Under the pieces are notes generated by a model, which searched no databases, was not told the DNA's origin, and saw nothing but the letters and a program-made list of their open reading frames with translations. A stretch of 64,000 nucleotides of DNA from an uncultured Blautia sp. Lineage in GTDB: Bacteria > Bacillota > Clostridia > Lachnospirales > Lachnospiraceae. Shown piece after piece: positions 17,973-28,394 of this stretch. The stretch spans positions 14,672-78,671 of the forward strand of contig URXG01000003.1 of assembly GCA_900551715.1 (NCBI GenBank). Reading direction: 5' to 3'. Made by a program: the position numbers and the translations under genes. Position 1 is the stretch's first letter; every line of letters begins with the position of its first letter.

Positions 17973-18890
17973 TTATTTATAAAGGTTTGAAGGATACACT
18001 CCTTCTTCTACAAGTTTTTTGAAGGCTTCTGTAACGGATGCCTTATCTTCCTGGTAAGTTACACCGAACCAGGTATCTTTGGTTTCCAGTACATCTACTT
18101 TGGCCTTACCTGCTTTAATCAGCTGATCGATCATTTCCGGAAGAAGATATTCTTTTTTGATCTCGCCTTCTTTTACTCCCTGAAGGAATTCTACGAAACC
18201 TTTCTTCAGTGTATCCATAAATGCCGGTGTCAGTCCCCACATGTTCATGGAAACAAGGTCTTTTACATTGAGAGTAACCACTTCGCCGCCTTCCGGTCTT
18301 GATTCTGCACCATCTGCTGTTTTGTAGATATCGTGTGTTTCTGTTACACCTGTCAGGGCACCGTTTTCGATATGGCACACACCTCTGGTAACACTTCCAT
18401 TATCACTTAAAGTATTTCCAAGGCGGAATCCGGCCATGCAGATATGAAGAATCCCATCATCCGGCTGTTCCTGTACCAGATAATCATGTACTTTTACATA
18501 GGCTTCTTTGCCATAGTAATCATCTGCATTGATAACCATAAATGGCTCAGAAAGTACGGATTCTGCTGCAAGTACAGCCTGACCTGTTCCCCATGGTTTG
18601 GTACGGTCTGCCGGACAGGTGAATCCATCCGGAAGATCATCCAGTGCCTGGAATGCGTAAGCTACTTCTGTGATTTTTTCGATACGGTTTCCGATTACCT
18701 GACGGAATTCCTCTTCCAGGTCTTTGCGGATGATAAATACTACTTTATTGAATCCTGCTTCCAGTGCATCATGAATGGAATAGTCCATAATGATCTCTCC
18801 ATTCGGTCCTACCGGTGCAAGCTGTTTGATTCCTTTACCAAAGCGGCTGCCAATACCTGCTGCCATGATTACAAGTGCTGTCTTTTTCAT
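17973..18890 (-). CDS. NTP-transferase family sugar-phosphate nucleotidyltransferase
   Basis: About 305 aa. The nucleotide-binding opening ALVIMAAGIGSRFGKGIKQL and the DY motif in VINADDYYGKEAY mark a Rossmann-like NDP-sugar pyrophosphorylase. The start was placed at MKKTALVIMAAG, where GGGAGG lies 10 nt upstream. It differs from GlmU: there is no left-handed beta-helix acyltransferase part, and the catalytic motif is GIGSRFGKG. Relatives are annotated only as nucleotidyltransferase. Clustering with glmM suggests an activated hexose or hexosamine for the envelope, which is inference. Confidence 0.82.
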   Translation of the reverse strand: MKKTALVIMAAGIGSRFGKGIKQLAPVGPNGEIIMDYSIHDALEAGFNKVVFIIRKDLEEEFRQVIGNRIEKITEVAYAFQALDDLPDGFTCPADRTKPWGTGQAVLAAESVLSEPFMVINADDYYGKEAYVKVHDYLVQEQPDDGILHICMAGFRLGNTLSDNGSVTRGVCHIENGALTGVTETHDIYKTADGAESRPEGGEVVTLNVKDLVSMNMWGLTPAFMDTLKKGFVEFLQGVKEGEIKKEYLLPEMIDQLIKAGKAKVDVLETKDTWFGVTYQEDKASVTEAFKKLVEEGVYPSNLYK

Positions 18891-18924
18891 AAAAATGCCT
18901 CCCTGTTCTTCTTTCATACTTTTG

Positions 18925-20001
18925 TTATTCTTCTTCGTTCAGTGAACTTAATTTTGCTGCCTGATCTGCGGCGATCAGACTGTCGATGATTTCCTCCAGA
19001 TCTCCTCCGAGAATGCTGTCCAGTCTGTGAAGTGTCAGCTTGATCCTGTGGTCTGTTACACGTCCCTGTGGGAAATTGTAGGTACGGATCTTTTCGGAAC
19101 GGTCACCTGTACCGATCTGGCTTCTTCTGGCCTCTGCCTCCGCGTCATGCTGCTTTGCCAATTCCATTTCGTAGAGACGGGCGCGAAGTACTTTCAGTGC
19201 TTTGTCTTTATTCTTAAGCTGTGACTTTTCATCCTGGCAGGAAATAACGATTCCTGTGGGGATATGTGTCAGACGTACGGCAGAGTCTGTAGTATTGACA
19301 CACTGGCCACCATTTCCGGATGCCCGGAAAACATCGAACTTACAGTCATTCATATCCAGATGGAAATCAATCTCTTCTGCCTCCGGCATAATGGCAACTG
19401 TACAGGTAGAGGTATGAATACGTCCACCTGACTCTGTTTCCGGAACACGCTGTACTCTGTGTACACCGCTTTCGTATTTCAGTCTGGAGTAGGCACCATT
19501 ACCCTGGATCATAAAAGTAACTTCCTTAAATCCTCCAATACCGTTCTCATTCAGACTGATCATCTCTGTTTTCCAGCGGTGGCTTTCTGCATACTTCACA
19601 TACATACGGTAGATCTCCGCTGCAAAAAGAGCAGCTTCATCACCGCCTGCGCCGGCACGAATCTCAACAATTACGTTTTTGCTGTCATTGGGATCCTTTG
19701 GAAGAAGAAGGATCTTCAGCTGCTGTTCCAGCTCCTCTACACGCTTCTTTGCATCAGAAAGTTCTTCTTTCAACATTTCACGCATTTCTTCGTCTTTTTC
19801 TTCTTCCAGCATGGACAGGCTGTCCTGAATGGTTTCTTTGTTTTCTTTGTATTCTTTGTAAGTGTCTACCAGTGGCTGGAGTTCACTTTGTTCTTTCATC
19901 AGTTTCTGAAAACGCACCTGATTGTCTGTAACGCCTGGCTCTCCCAGCTCATTCAGCACTTCTTCAAAGCGCACCAGCAGATCTTCTAATTTATCAAACA
20001 T
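18925..20001 (-). CDS. prfA: Peptide chain release factor 1
   Basis: 358 aa. The GGQ tripeptide is in [20 protein letters not shown], and the stop-codon reading motif is of RF1 type ([15 protein letters not shown], Pro-x-Thr). The coiled N-terminal domain spans residues 1-100. It terminates translation at UAA and UAG. It starts two bases after the prmC stop; PrmC methylates the GGQ glutamine, so enzyme and substrate are co-expressed, although with prmC first, opposite to the common prfA-prmC order. Confidence 0.97.
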   Translation of the reverse strand: MFDKLEDLLVRFEEVLNELGEPGVTDNQVRFQKLMKEQSELQPLVDTYKEYKENKETIQDSLSMLEEEKDEEMREMLKEELSDAKKRVEELEQQLKILLLPKDPNDSKNVIVEIRAGAGGDEAALFAAEIYRMYVKYAESHRWKTEMISLNENGIGGFKEVTFMIQGNGAYSRLKYESGVHRVQRVPETESGGRIHTSTCTVAIMPEAEEIDFHLDMNDCKFDVFRASGNGGQCVNTTDSAVRLTHIPTGIVISCQDEKSQLKNKDKALKVLRARLYEMELAKQHDAEAEARRSQIGTGDRSEKIRTYNFPQGRVTDHRIKLTLHRLDSILGGDLEEIIDSLIAADQAAKLSSLNEEE

Positions 20002-20003
20002 GG

Positions 20004-20885
20004 TTATTCCTCCTGTTTTTTCTGTCCAAGTACAACCCGGTCAAGTCCTGCCAGGTCCTTCTTTACCGCTATATTGGAAAAATCATTGGTCCTCATTATC
20101 CGGGAAACTGCCTCTCCCTGGTCACAGCCAATCTCATACAGAAGCCATCCGCCTGGCTTCAGATATCTGAGAGCTTCTTCAGTGATCCTGCGGTAGAAGT
20201 ACAGACCATCTTCCTTTCCGTCCAGTGCAAGAACAGGATCATGAAGACGTACTTCATCCATCAACTGCTGAATATCCGCTGTTGGTATATAAGGCGGATT
20301 CGAAATAAGCATATCATATTCCATCGGATGTTTGCTACTGTTTTTCTGAAAATATTCTCCGGAAAATGTATCACTTTTTACTAATAATGCCCGTTCTTCC
20401 AGATGAAGATTCTTTCTGTTCTTCTCTGCCACTGCAAGAGCTCCTTCAGAAATATCCACACCTGTACCATGGGCATCCTCTTTTTCCATAAGGATACTCA
20501 GGAGAAGGCAGCCGGAACCTGTACACATATCCAGTATTTCCGGTGACCTTTTGTCAGTCAGGAGCCGCAGTGCTTCTTCTGCCAGGATCTCTGTATCCTG
20601 TCTGGGGATCAGCACCCGTTCATCCACATCAAATTCATAGCCCATAAAATATGCCTTACCTGTAAGATGCTGTAACGGGATCCTTTTTGCTCTCCGGGTA
20701 CATAATTCTCTGTAACGGTCTGCTATCTCCTGCTCCGGCTTCTGGTCATCATGTGCATAATACCAGGCTCTGGTAATACCGGCTGTATATTCCAGAAGGA
20801 GCCAGGCATCTAACCTGGCTTCTTCTATCCCACCATTTATCAGGATCTGAGTTCCTTCCTTCAGCAATTCCTTAAATGTTTTCAT
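20004..20885 (-). CDS. prmC: Release factor glutamine N5-methyltransferase
   Basis: About 293 aa. An N-terminal helical domain ([15 protein letters not shown]) is followed by a SAM-dependent methyltransferase with [14 protein letters not shown] (SAM loop) and the catalytic NPPY motif in [15 protein letters not shown]. It methylates the Gln of the GGQ motif in RF1/RF2. I chose the internal ATG at [11 protein letters not shown] because GAGGA lies 7 nt upstream. This start overlaps the end of the upstream gene by 14 bases, indicating coupling. Confidence 0.93.
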   Translation of the reverse strand: MKTFKELLKEGTQILINGGIEEARLDAWLLLEYTAGITRAWYYAHDDQKPEQEIADRYRELCTRRAKRIPLQHLTGKAYFMGYEFDVDERVLIPRQDTEILAEEALRLLTDKRSPEILDMCTGSGCLLLSILMEKEDAHGTGVDISEGALAVAEKNRKNLHLEERALLVKSDTFSGEYFQKNSSKHPMEYDMLISNPPYIPTADIQQLMDEVRLHDPVLALDGKEDGLYFYRRITEEALRYLKPGGWLLYEIGCDQGEAVSRIMRTNDFSNIAVKKDLAGLDRVVLGQKKQEE

Positions 20886-21891
20886 GGGTTTCCTCTTTAT
20901 TGTCATGATCTGATACTGGCTGTTCCTCCGGATCTTCCCAGTTAAATTCTTCTTTCAGGTAAGCTCTCCAGTCAAATACAGCTTCCACTGCCTTAATGGC
21001 AACCTCAGCCATATCTTCTGTAGGTTCTTTGGTTGTCAGCTTCTGCATGGCAAGTCCCGGTTTACTCATAATATCAGCCATCCTGCTGTCTGTTCTTCCT
21101 GCCCACTGGATGATCTCAAAAGAAATGCCAGCCACAACCGGCACCATCAGAAGACGTCCAAACAGTCGTACCCAGTATACCGGTACCAGTACAAATACAA
21201 AATGGAGACAGATACTTACCAGCATAACAAGAAACAGGAAACTTGTTCCACATCTCTTGTGCTGTCTGGAACTTTTCATTACATTCTCTACTGTAAGAGG
21301 CAGCCCATGCTCCACACAATTGATACATTTGTGCTCTGCACCATGATACATGAAAGTCCTCTGGATATCTTTCATACGAGAGATCAGAAGCATGTATCCC
21401 AGAAAAAGAGCCAGCTTCACAAACGCCTCTGCAACGGTTACCAGGAACTCTGATGCACCTGCCTTATGCAGAAGGCTTGCCAGTGCATAAGGAAGCAGCA
21501 TAAAAGCAGCAATGGATATTACAATAGAGATGGCTACTGTTATGTATAAAAGCCACTGGAACTGCTTTGCTTCTTTTTGTTTCTTGGCAGAAAGTTCTTC
21601 TTCTGTCAGTTTGGCATTCTTTGCAGCTTCTTCTTCGTCCTCTTCATCTCCTGCAATCTCTGCGGAATACATAAGGCACTTGGTTCCTACCACCATACTG
21701 TCTACAAAACTTACCACCCCTCGGATAATGGGTTTCTTAAGAAATGCGGCATTGCCAAAAATGCATTTATAGTCTTCGACTTTCAGTTCGATTTCTTTAT
21801 CCGGTCTGCGTACTGCAATGGAATACTTGTCTTTGTGTCGCATCATGATGCCTTCCATGACAGCCTGACCACCAATATTCGATGATTTCAT
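20872..21891 (-). CDS. DUF1385 (YqhQ-like) membrane protein
   Basis: 339 aa. The family opening SSNIGGQAVMEGIMMRHKDK is present, followed by several membrane spans (LLYITVAISIVISIAAFMLL, FLFLVMLVSICLHFVFVLV) and the conserved HGAEHKCINCVEHGLPLTVE motif with His/Cys residues that could bind metal. In Firmicutes it commonly precedes prmC-prfA and follows rpmE, as here. Its biochemical function is not established. Confidence 0.88.
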   Translation of the reverse strand: MKSSNIGGQAVMEGIMMRHKDKYSIAVRRPDKEIELKVEDYKCIFGNAAFLKKPIIRGVVSFVDSMVVGTKCLMYSAEIAGDEEDEEEAAKNAKLTEEELSAKKQKEAKQFQWLLYITVAISIVISIAAFMLLPYALASLLHKAGASEFLVTVAEAFVKLALFLGYMLLISRMKDIQRTFMYHGAEHKCINCVEHGLPLTVENVMKSSRQHKRCGTSFLFLVMLVSICLHFVFVLVPVYWVRLFGRLLMVPVVAGISFEIIQWAGRTDSRMADIMSKPGLAMQKLTTKEPTEDMAEVAIKAVEAVFDWRAYLKEEFNWEDPEEQPVSDHDNKEETHENI

Positions 21892-21913
21892 ATATCACTC
21901 CTAAAGCAAAGAA

Positions 21914-21939
21914 AGGTTGAGATTTCCCAACCTCAACCT
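21914..21939 (-). terminator. Intrinsic terminator after rpmE
   Basis: AGGTTGAG pairs perfectly with CTCAACCT over a 10-nt loop, followed by TTCTTTG on the minus strand. Only about 22 bp separate it from the yqhQ start, so yqhQ may depend on read-through. Confidence 0.65.
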
Positions 21940-21966
21940 GTTCTCTCGTTTCATTATTCTGACTGA

Positions 21967-22167
21967 TTATTTTAAGCCGTATTTCTTGTTGAACTTATCA
22001 ATACGTCCGCGAGCCTGAGCTGCTTTCTGCTGTCCTGTATAGAATGGATGGCATTTAGAACAGATTTCTACATGGATATCCTTCTTTGTAGATCCTGTTA
22101 CGAATGTGTTACCGCAGTTGCAGGTTACAGTTGCCTGATAGTAGTTCGGATGGATTCCTTCGCGCAT
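21967..22167 (-). CDS. rpmE: 50S ribosomal protein L31, zinc-binding type
   Basis: 66 aa starting [20 protein letters not shown], with AGAGGTG upstream; the 20 extra upstream codons in the open frame are not part of the protein. CNC and [10 protein letters not shown] supply the four zinc-ligand cysteines of the C+ form, so it is the zinc-dependent paralogue. It sits next to rho, a common arrangement. Confidence 0.96.
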   Translation of the reverse strand: MREGIHPNYYQATVTCNCGNTFVTGSTKKDIHVEICSKCHPFYTGQQKAAQARGRIDKFNKKYGLK

Positions 22168-22278
22168 GATTTTCACCTCTCTAAATTTCTCTATTTTTAT
22201 TATTCGTATTTCTATAGACGAATTCACTATTTCGCAGCTTTCTGATTATAGCATACACAGAAAGTAATTGCAAGCTGT

Positions 22279-23850
22279 TTATAAAAATTTCTGTTTTTTT
22301 GCGGTCTGAACAAATTCTTCATTTGTTTTGGTTCGGGAAAACATGTTCAGGATCTGTTCTACTGCATCTTCTGCCTTAAGACTGTTCAGTGCTTTACGCA
22401 TATTATACACTGCCTCCTGCTCGTCCCTTGTCAGCAGAAGATCCTCCCTGCGTGTACCGGATTTCTGAATGTCAATGGCAGGAAATACACGTTTTTCCTG
22501 AAGTTTACGGTCCAGTACAAGCTCCATATTACCGGTACCCTTGAACTCTTCGTAAATAACATCATCCATCTTACTGCCTGTCTCCACCAGTGCTGTGGCA
22601 AGGATCGTCAGACTGCCACCCTCTCTCATATTACGGGCTGCACCAAAAAATCTCTTTGGCATGTGGAGGGCAGCCGGATCCAGACCACCGGACAGAGTCC
22701 TTCCACTTGGTGTAACACAGAGGTTGTAAGCCCTGGCAAGTCTGGTGATGGAATCCAGAAGAATGGTTACATCCCGCTTGTGTTCTACCAGACGACGTGC
22801 ACGTTCTACCACCATCTCAGATACACGTCTGTGATGTTCCGGAAGCTCATCGAAAGTAGAATAAATCACTTCTACATTAGAGCCTTGGATTTCCTCTTTG
22901 ATATCGGTAACTTCCTCCGGTCGTTCATCGATCAGAAGAATGATCAGATGCATCTCCGGATTATTACGGAGAATGGACTTGGCAACATCTTTCAGAAGTG
23001 TAGTCTTACCTGCTTTCGGCGGAGATACGATCATGCCTCGCTGTCCCTTACCGATAGGGCTGATCAGATCTACGATACGCATGGCTACTGTTCCTCCCGG
23101 GCGTTCCATCCTGAGACGCTCATCAGGGAACACAGGCGTCATATCTTCAAAATTATATCTTCTCTGACCTTCACTTGGATGGAAGCCATTAATAGAAGTC
23201 ACATAGAGAAGTGCACTAAATTTCTCTCCCTGGGTCTTGATCCGGATACTTCCCTGAAGGATATCTCCTGTTTTCAGGTTAAAGCGGCGGATCTGTGAAG
23301 GTGAAACGTAAATATCATTTTCTCCCGGAAGATAATTGGCACAGCGGATAAATCCATATCCGTCAGGCAGTACTTCCAGAATACCGTTAGCTTTCTCTCC
23401 GCTGTCCAGCTGTGCTGTATCTGACGGAGTACCTTCTTCAGCCCGATCCTGATATCTGTCATTTCTTTCCTGACTCTGTTCATTATTCCGGTAGGAAAAA
23501 CGTTCCTGGTTTCTTTCTGTATTTCTTTCCTGATAACGCTCACGAGATTTCTCCTGTGTGCGTTCCTGATAAGTTCTTCTTTCATTATTCCGTATGACAT
23601 GATTTTCGGACCTGACCAATGTTTCTGCAGGTTTGCGTACTTCCCGGATTTTATTTTCCGGCTGTTCTGTACGGATATTTTCTTTTTCCGGCTGCGGAGC
23701 TGTATTCTGCGTATTCTGCTCCTTTTCGTCTTCCTGAAGCATTCTTTCGATAAGTTCAGGCTTCCTGAGGGTGGAAATTCCTCTCAGACCCCTTGCTTTT
23801 GCCAGATCTTTTAATGTCGCAAGCGACAATGATTCGTATTTTTCTCTCAT
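22279..23850 (-). CDS. rho: Transcription termination factor Rho
   Basis: 523 aa. The N-terminal Rho_N domain ([19 protein letters not shown], residues 8-40) is followed by a polar insert of roughly 100 residues rich in Arg, Asn, Gln and Glu (~45-155). Then come the cold-shock RNA-binding domain ([16 protein letters not shown]) and the hexameric ATPase with Walker [12 protein letters not shown] and the Q/R loops ([13 protein letters not shown]). Such inserts are typical of gut Firmicute Rho proteins and can drive RNA binding or condensation. Confidence 0.96.
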   Translation of the reverse strand: MREKYESLSLATLKDLAKARGLRGISTLRKPELIERMLQEDEKEQNTQNTAPQPEKENIRTEQPENKIREVRKPAETLVRSENHVIRNNERRTYQERTQEKSRERYQERNTERNQERFSYRNNEQSQERNDRYQDRAEEGTPSDTAQLDSGEKANGILEVLPDGYGFIRCANYLPGENDIYVSPSQIRRFNLKTGDILQGSIRIKTQGEKFSALLYVTSINGFHPSEGQRRYNFEDMTPVFPDERLRMERPGGTVAMRIVDLISPIGKGQRGMIVSPPKAGKTTLLKDVAKSILRNNPEMHLIILLIDERPEEVTDIKEEIQGSNVEVIYSTFDELPEHHRRVSEMVVERARRLVEHKRDVTILLDSITRLARAYNLCVTPSGRTLSGGLDPAALHMPKRFFGAARNMREGGSLTILATALVETGSKMDDVIYEEFKGTGNMELVLDRKLQEKRVFPAIDIQKSGTRREDLLLTRDEQEAVYNMRKALNSLKAEDAVEQILNMFSRTKTNEEFVQTAKKQKFL

Positions 23851-24105
23851 AAAAAATCCCTCTGTCTGCCATATTATGAAAAATTAATTTATGTTACGGG
23901 ATACTCTGTCAGATATGACTTGACCTTACAGATCACAGAGCGACTGCACACAGTTATGCAGCCGATGATGTATCTGTTTTATCTCCGGACCTGATTCAGT
24001 CCTTTTGAAATGTATCTACGGATTGCATTGTATCACACTTTTGCAATCCCAGTATCTTGACCTTATTTTATCACAAAAATCCTGTAGTTGTCTACAGGTT
24101 TATCA
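23851..24105. other. Intergenic region between the Sm-type transporter gene and rho
   Basis: About 255 bp, holding the terminator at 24081-24098 and an AT-rich stretch that should contain the rho promoter and leader. The imperfect repeat CAGAGCGACTGCACACAG...GCAGCCGATG could fold, but I see no known riboswitch. Confidence 0.4.
24081..24098 (-). terminator. Intrinsic terminator of the hisC-small exporter operon
   Basis: CCTGTAG pairs with CTACAGG around a 4-nt loop and is followed by ATTTTTG on the minus strand, immediately after the 166-aa exporter-like gene. Confidence 0.7.
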
Positions 24106-24606
24106 TCAGTGTACTACGTTTCCTACGATGCCATAGGATACCACATACATGATCACTGTTGCCATGATGATACCACAAAAAATAGCCAGTGAAGATTTCT
24201 TGATATCCACATCAAGAAGAGATGCGATCAGAGAACCTGTCCATGCTCCTGTTCCCGGAAGGGGAATTCCTACAAACAAAAGCAGCCCCAGAAACTCATA
24301 TCTCTTAATCTGGTCACTTTTGCCCATGGCACGATTTTCCATTCTGACGATCAGTCCATGAAAAATTTTGGTTTTCTTTAACAGCTTAAAGATCTGTTTG
24401 ATAAAAAGCAAAATAAAAGGAATGGGGATAATGTTTCCTATAATACAGATCAGAATGGCTTTTGCCGCAGATACCTTGAGAAGTGATGCAGCCAGAAGCC
24501 CTCCCCTCAGCTCCAGTATGGGAATCATGGAAATAATAAATATGACCATTTCTCTTGATATATGCTGGGACAGATTATCAGTAAACCATTGTACTAAAAC
24601 TTCCAT
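24106..24606 (-). CDS. Small multidrug export protein family (COG2426) membrane protein
   Basis: 166 aa with four to five membrane spans. Family marks are ILELRGGLLAASLLKVS near residue 31 and LFVGIPLPGTGAWTGSLIA near residue 115, the latter a conserved re-entrant-like Pro/Gly motif. Despite the family name, transport of drugs has little direct support. It starts 9 bp after hisC, its ribosome binding site overlapping the hisC stop. Confidence 0.8.
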   Translation of the reverse strand: MEVLVQWFTDNLSQHISREMVIFIISMIPILELRGGLLAASLLKVSAAKAILICIIGNIIPIPFILLFIKQIFKLLKKTKIFHGLIVRMENRAMGKSDQIKRYEFLGLLLFVGIPLPGTGAWTGSLIASLLDVDIKKSSLAIFCGIIMATVIMYVVSYGIVGNVVH

Positions 24607-24615
24607 AAATCAAAA

Positions 24616-25680
24616 TTACTCCTTATTTTTGAGATAGTTTTCGAGGAATGTGATAAATGTCTCCATTTCTTTCTGTGTGCCGATGGTAATACGAAGATGA
24701 TTGCCTGTTCTTCCTCCCGGAAAATAACGAACATAAATATGTCTTTCTCTCAGTACTTTGAACAACTCCTCTGCCGGACATGTCTCATGGGTCGCAAAAA
24801 TAAAGTTGGTCATGGAATCTTCAAAACTGAATCCCAGTCTCTGAAGCTCTTTCTTTGTCCATTCTCTTGTAGCAATGATCTTCTGACAGGTTTCGTTGAA
24901 ATAGTCTTTGTCCTTAACAGACGCTACTCCTGTTACAAGGGCTGTACGGTCCATTGTATAAGAATTAAAGGAATATTTTACGTCATTAAGAAACCTGATC
25001 AGTACAGGATTACCCATGGCATATCCAATACGCATACCTGCCATGGATCTGGATTTGGAAAATGTCTGTACAATCAAAAGATTATCATATTTTTCAATAA
25101 GTGGAAGTGCTGAATGTCCTCCGAAATCCACATATGCTTCATCCACGATCACAACTACATCCTGATTTGCCTGAATGATCTCTTCTACCTCAGAAAGAGG
25201 CATCTCCACACCGGTAGGTGCATTGGGGTTCGGGAAAACAATACCACCGTTTTCTCTGAAATAATCTTCTTTTCTGATATGGAAATGTTCATCCAGTGCC
25301 GGTCTCTCATATGGAATACGGAACAGATCTGCCCATACATCATAAAAAGAATAGGTAATATCCGGAAAAAGAATAGGCTTATCACTGTTAAAAAAGGTAA
25401 GAAAACTCATGGCAAGTACATCGTCAGAGCCCACTCCCACAAACACCTGTGTTTTGTCCAGACCATAATTATCTGCAATCGCCTGTACCAGCATTTCTGC
25501 TGCCGGATCAGGATAAAGTCTCAGCTCTTCTGTAGAAAGATTCTTAAGTGCTTCTGTAACAGCCGGTGAAGGGGGATATGGATTTTCATTTGTATTCAGT
25601 TTGATCATATCCAGCTGGTTTGGCTGTTCTCCCGGAGTATAAGGTACTACTTTACGGATATTATTTTCCCAGTTTTTCAT
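24616..25680 (-). CDS. hisC: Histidinol-phosphate aminotransferase
   Basis: 354 aa, PLP fold type I. YTPGEQPNQLDMIKLNTNENPYPPSP is the family opening (residues 14-39 in shortened form), VIVDEAYVDFG carries the Asp that binds the PLP ring nitrogen, and TFSKSRSMAGMRIGYA contains the PLP lysine. It makes histidinol phosphate from imidazole-acetol phosphate; relatives also accept aromatic substrates. It stands alone from other his genes, so a role in aromatic amino acids is possible. A strong promoter lies 125 bp upstream. Confidence 0.9.
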   Translation of the reverse strand: MKNWENNIRKVVPYTPGEQPNQLDMIKLNTNENPYPPSPAVTEALKNLSTEELRLYPDPAAEMLVQAIADNYGLDKTQVFVGVGSDDVLAMSFLTFFNSDKPILFPDITYSFYDVWADLFRIPYERPALDEHFHIRKEDYFRENGGIVFPNPNAPTGVEMPLSEVEEIIQANQDVVVIVDEAYVDFGGHSALPLIEKYDNLLIVQTFSKSRSMAGMRIGYAMGNPVLIRFLNDVKYSFNSYTMDRTALVTGVASVKDKDYFNETCQKIIATREWTKKELQRLGFSFEDSMTNFIFATHETCPAEELFKVLRERHIYVRYFPGGRTGNHLRITIGTQKEMETFITFLENYLKNKE

Positions 25681-25706
25681 GATATCGTCCTTTCCTGTGT
25701 TCCATG

Positions 25707-25860
25707 AAGTTACTGTTCATGTCCTTACCAGTAACTCTATACAGATATTTATCATCGCTGTTTTCATTTGTGGCGACTTTATCAATTCCCTCATTCATTC
25801 CACTGTATTGTACCTACTCTTCCTGTATTTGTCAAAGATTTTCGTTGCTGTGAACAGTAA
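25707..25860 (-). promoter_or_regulatory. hisC promoter and structured leader
   Basis: TTGACA (25830-25835) and TACAAT (25807-25812), 17 bp apart, make a near-consensus minus-strand promoter. The roughly 120-nt leader ends in a hairpin AGTTACTG/CAGTAACT (25708-25735) close to the ribosome binding site. A 10-bp inverted repeat TTACTGTTCA/TGAACAGTAA (25710-25719 and 25851-25860) brackets the region. There is no T-box GGGTGG motif. Confidence 0.7.
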
Positions 25861-25892
25861 TAGATTTTCTCCCCCTTGCCTGTTTCCTTATA

Positions 25893-25937
25893 AAAACAAT
25901 CGGACGAAACCATGCTGTGATCTCATCCGACTGTTTT
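25893..25937 (-). terminator. Intrinsic terminator after the malic enzyme gene
   Basis: AAAACAGTCGGA pairs with TCCGATTGTTTT (one G-U) and is followed by TTTTTATA on the minus strand. It lies 35 bp downstream of the malic enzyme stop. Confidence 0.8.
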
Positions 25938-25971
25938 GGTTATATTATAATTTTGAGGGACAACACTGATA

Positions 25972-27147
25972 TCAGATACGTGCTACACCTGTTTTTCTTG
26001 CTGCTTCTGCTACTGCTTTGGCTACTGCCGGTCCTACTCTCTTATCAAAAGCCTTCGGAATAATATAATCCTCGGAAAGTTCTTCTGCCGGGATCAGATC
26101 TGCCAGTGCTTCTGCTGCTGCAAGCTTCATTTCATCATTGATCTCTTTTGCTCTTACATCGAAAGCACCGCGGAAGATTCCAGGGAATGCAAGAACGTTG
26201 TTGATCTGGTTCGGGAAGTCACTTCTTCCTGTAGAAACAACCTTGGCTCCGCCGGCTTTTGCATCATCCGGGAAAATCTCCGGTGTAGGGTTGGCACATG
26301 CAAATACGATCGCATCTTTATTCATGGTCTTGACCATATCTGTAGTTACTGCACCAGGTGCGGAAACACCGATAAATACATCAGCACCAACCAGCATATC
26401 TGCCAGTGAGCCAGATTTTTTGTCAAGGTTTGTTACTTTACTCATTTCGTCTTTGACCGGGTTCATTCCTTCCGGACGGCCTTCGTAGATTGCTCCCTTT
26501 CTGTCGCAGAGAGTGATGTTTTTAAATCCTGCTGTAAGAAGAAGACGTGCAATGGAGATTGCTGCCGCACCTGCACCGTTCATGACGATACGAACATCTT
26601 CTTTTTTCTTTCCAACAACTTTCAGTGCATTGGTAAGTCCTGCCAAAGTGATGATGGCAGTACCATGCTGGTCATCATGGAAAATCGGAATATCGCATTT
26701 TTCTTTCAGTTTCTTTTCGATTTCAAAACATCTCGGTGCGGAAATATCTTCCAGATTGACACCACCAAAAGATCCTGAGATCAGATAAATAGTATTTACA
26801 ATCTCATCTACATCATTACTCTTGATGCAAAGAGGAAATGCGTCAACATCCGCAAATGCCTTAAAAAGAACGCATTTACCTTCCATAACAGGCATACCTG
26901 CTTCTGGTCCGATGTTTCCAAGGCCAAGAACTGCAGAACCATCTGTTACTACCAGACACATATTCCATCTTCTTGTAAGTTCGTAAGATTTATTAATGTC
27001 CTTCTGGATTTCCAGACATGGCTGTGCAACACCAGGTGTATAAGCCAGTGAAAGATCGTCTTTATTTTCTACAGGTACTCTTGTTACTACTTCGATCTTG
27101 CCTTTCCATTCCCCATGTAATCTTAATGATTCTTTTGCGTAATCCAT
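25972..27147 (-). CDS. NAD(P)-dependent malic enzyme
   Basis: 391 aa, the short bacterial form. LSLAYTPGVAQPCLEI is the malic enzyme signature and catalytic Tyr region, GSAVLGLGNIGPEAGMPVMEGK contains the catalytic Lys, IFHDDQHGTA binds the divalent metal, and MNGAGAAAISIARLL is the nucleotide-binding fold. It decarboxylates malate to pyruvate, yielding NAD(P)H. It follows the Ldh2-type dehydrogenase by 78 bp and may be co-transcribed from the operator-controlled promoter upstream. Confidence 0.93.
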   Translation of the reverse strand: MDYAKESLRLHGEWKGKIEVVTRVPVENKDDLSLAYTPGVAQPCLEIQKDINKSYELTRRWNMCLVVTDGSAVLGLGNIGPEAGMPVMEGKCVLFKAFADVDAFPLCIKSNDVDEIVNTIYLISGSFGGVNLEDISAPRCFEIEKKLKEKCDIPIFHDDQHGTAIITLAGLTNALKVVGKKKEDVRIVMNGAGAAAISIARLLLTAGFKNITLCDRKGAIYEGRPEGMNPVKDEMSKVTNLDKKSGSLADMLVGADVFIGVSAPGAVTTDMVKTMNKDAIVFACANPTPEIFPDDAKAGGAKVVSTGRSDFPNQINNVLAFPGIFRGAFDVRAKEINDEMKLAAAEALADLIPAEELSEDYIIPKAFDKRVGPAVAKAVAEAARKTGVARI

Positions 27148-27225
27148 TGCTGTAACTTCCTCCTTAGGATTTATGATTTATGATATTTTCATTATAAAAC
27201 AAATTGTTGCTTGTTTCTATTGTTT

Positions 27226-28356
27226 TTAGTAGTTTCCTGTAAAGAATTTGCTGTCCTTAGGAAGTTCGTATCCTTCAAAATATTTATGGAAGTCTAGTTT
27301 CAGATATCCACAGAGGTTTGCAAGTTCCACCATAGTATTGTCATTAACCGGGATACCTTTTTCTCTTCTTTCTTTTTCAGCAAATACTTCTTTTTCGCCA
27401 TGTGTATAGATACGATCTTTGCCATCTGCCTTCGGGCTTTCACGAAGTGCTTCCAGGTATTCAGAAAAATGTTTCTTAATTGCTTCCGGATCTCCAAATG
27501 CAGCAGGATTGATTGCCATAAATCCATGGCAGATGCCTGTCTTGTCCGGGAAAGTACAGCAATGATCTGAAGTAACACCCATGGAAAGGATAGAGCTGAA
27601 CAGTTCACAGACCATACCATATCCATATCCCTTATGGCTTCCTGTAACTTCTTCATTGCCACCCAGAGGCATGATTCCGCCACCATTTTTAGCTACGATA
27701 TTGGCCAGAACATCCGGTGCATTGGTGCTTGCATGACCATCTTTATCCAGTGCCCATCCTTCCGGAAGCGGTTTCTCCATTTTGTTGTACATTTCCAGCT
27801 TACCTCTGGTAACTACTGTAGTAGAGCTGTCAAAGAAAAACGGATATGGGTCTGCTGGCATTGCAACTGCAATAGGGTTGGAACCAAGCATGGCCTTTCT
27901 TCCGAATGTAGGTACCATGATAGCTTCAGAGTTGGTACATGCCATACCCATAAGACCTTCATCACATGCCATCTTTGCATAATATCCGGCAATACCAAAA
28001 TGATTGGAGTTACGGACAGAAACAATACCTACACCTGTCTTCTTTGCTTTTTCGATTGCTTTCTTCATTGCAAAAACACTGATCAGCTGTCCCATTCCGT
28101 TGTGTCCGTCAACAACTGCGGAAATCGGTGTTTCAAATACAACTTCCGGCTGTGCATCACGATGAATGGTACCCTTTTCCAGTCCTTTATGATAACGTAC
28201 CATTCGCTGCATACCATGACTCTCTATCCCATAAAGATCAGCTGTAAGAAGTACATCCTTGATCTCATTGCTTTCTTCTTCGTTGAAACCGAATGCTTTG
28301 AACACGTCTTTACAAAAATGATTCAGTGTGTCATATGACCATGTTACGTATCCCAT
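27226..28356 (-). CDS. Ldh2 family malate/lactate/ureidoglycolate-type dehydrogenase
   Basis: 376 aa from the ATG at MGYVTWSYDTL, with AGAGGG 10 nt upstream; the longer frame adds 17 residues without a binding site. Family signatures are GIESHGMQRMVRYH (catalytic His), GVGIVSVRNSNHFGIAGYYA and FFDSSTTVVTRGK for the unusual NAD(P) fold, and GSHKGYGYGMVCELFSSIL. Members reduce or oxidise 2-keto/2-hydroxy acids such as malate, lactate, sulfolactate or ureidoglycolate. The malic enzyme next door makes malate or a related hydroxy acid the best guess. Confidence 0.85.
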   Translation of the reverse strand: MGYVTWSYDTLNHFCKDVFKAFGFNEEESNEIKDVLLTADLYGIESHGMQRMVRYHKGLEKGTIHRDAQPEVVFETPISAVVDGHNGMGQLISVFAMKKAIEKAKKTGVGIVSVRNSNHFGIAGYYAKMACDEGLMGMACTNSEAIMVPTFGRKAMLGSNPIAVAMPADPYPFFFDSSTTVVTRGKLEMYNKMEKPLPEGWALDKDGHASTNAPDVLANIVAKNGGGIMPLGGNEEVTGSHKGYGYGMVCELFSSILSMGVTSDHCCTFPDKTGICHGFMAINPAAFGDPEAIKKHFSEYLEALRESPKADGKDRIYTHGEKEVFAEKERREKGIPVNDNTMVELANLCGYLKLDFHKYFEGYELPKDSKFFTGNY

Positions 28357-28394
28357 CGTATAATCCCTCTTTCCGGTATGCCCGATTTTATTTT

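Noticed and set aside
25710..25860. TTACTGTTCA/TGAACAGTAA inverted repeat around the hisC promoter as a second MITE
   Set aside because: The ends resemble the thiT MITE only partly, and there is no flanking target duplication. A normal promoter and leader explain the region.
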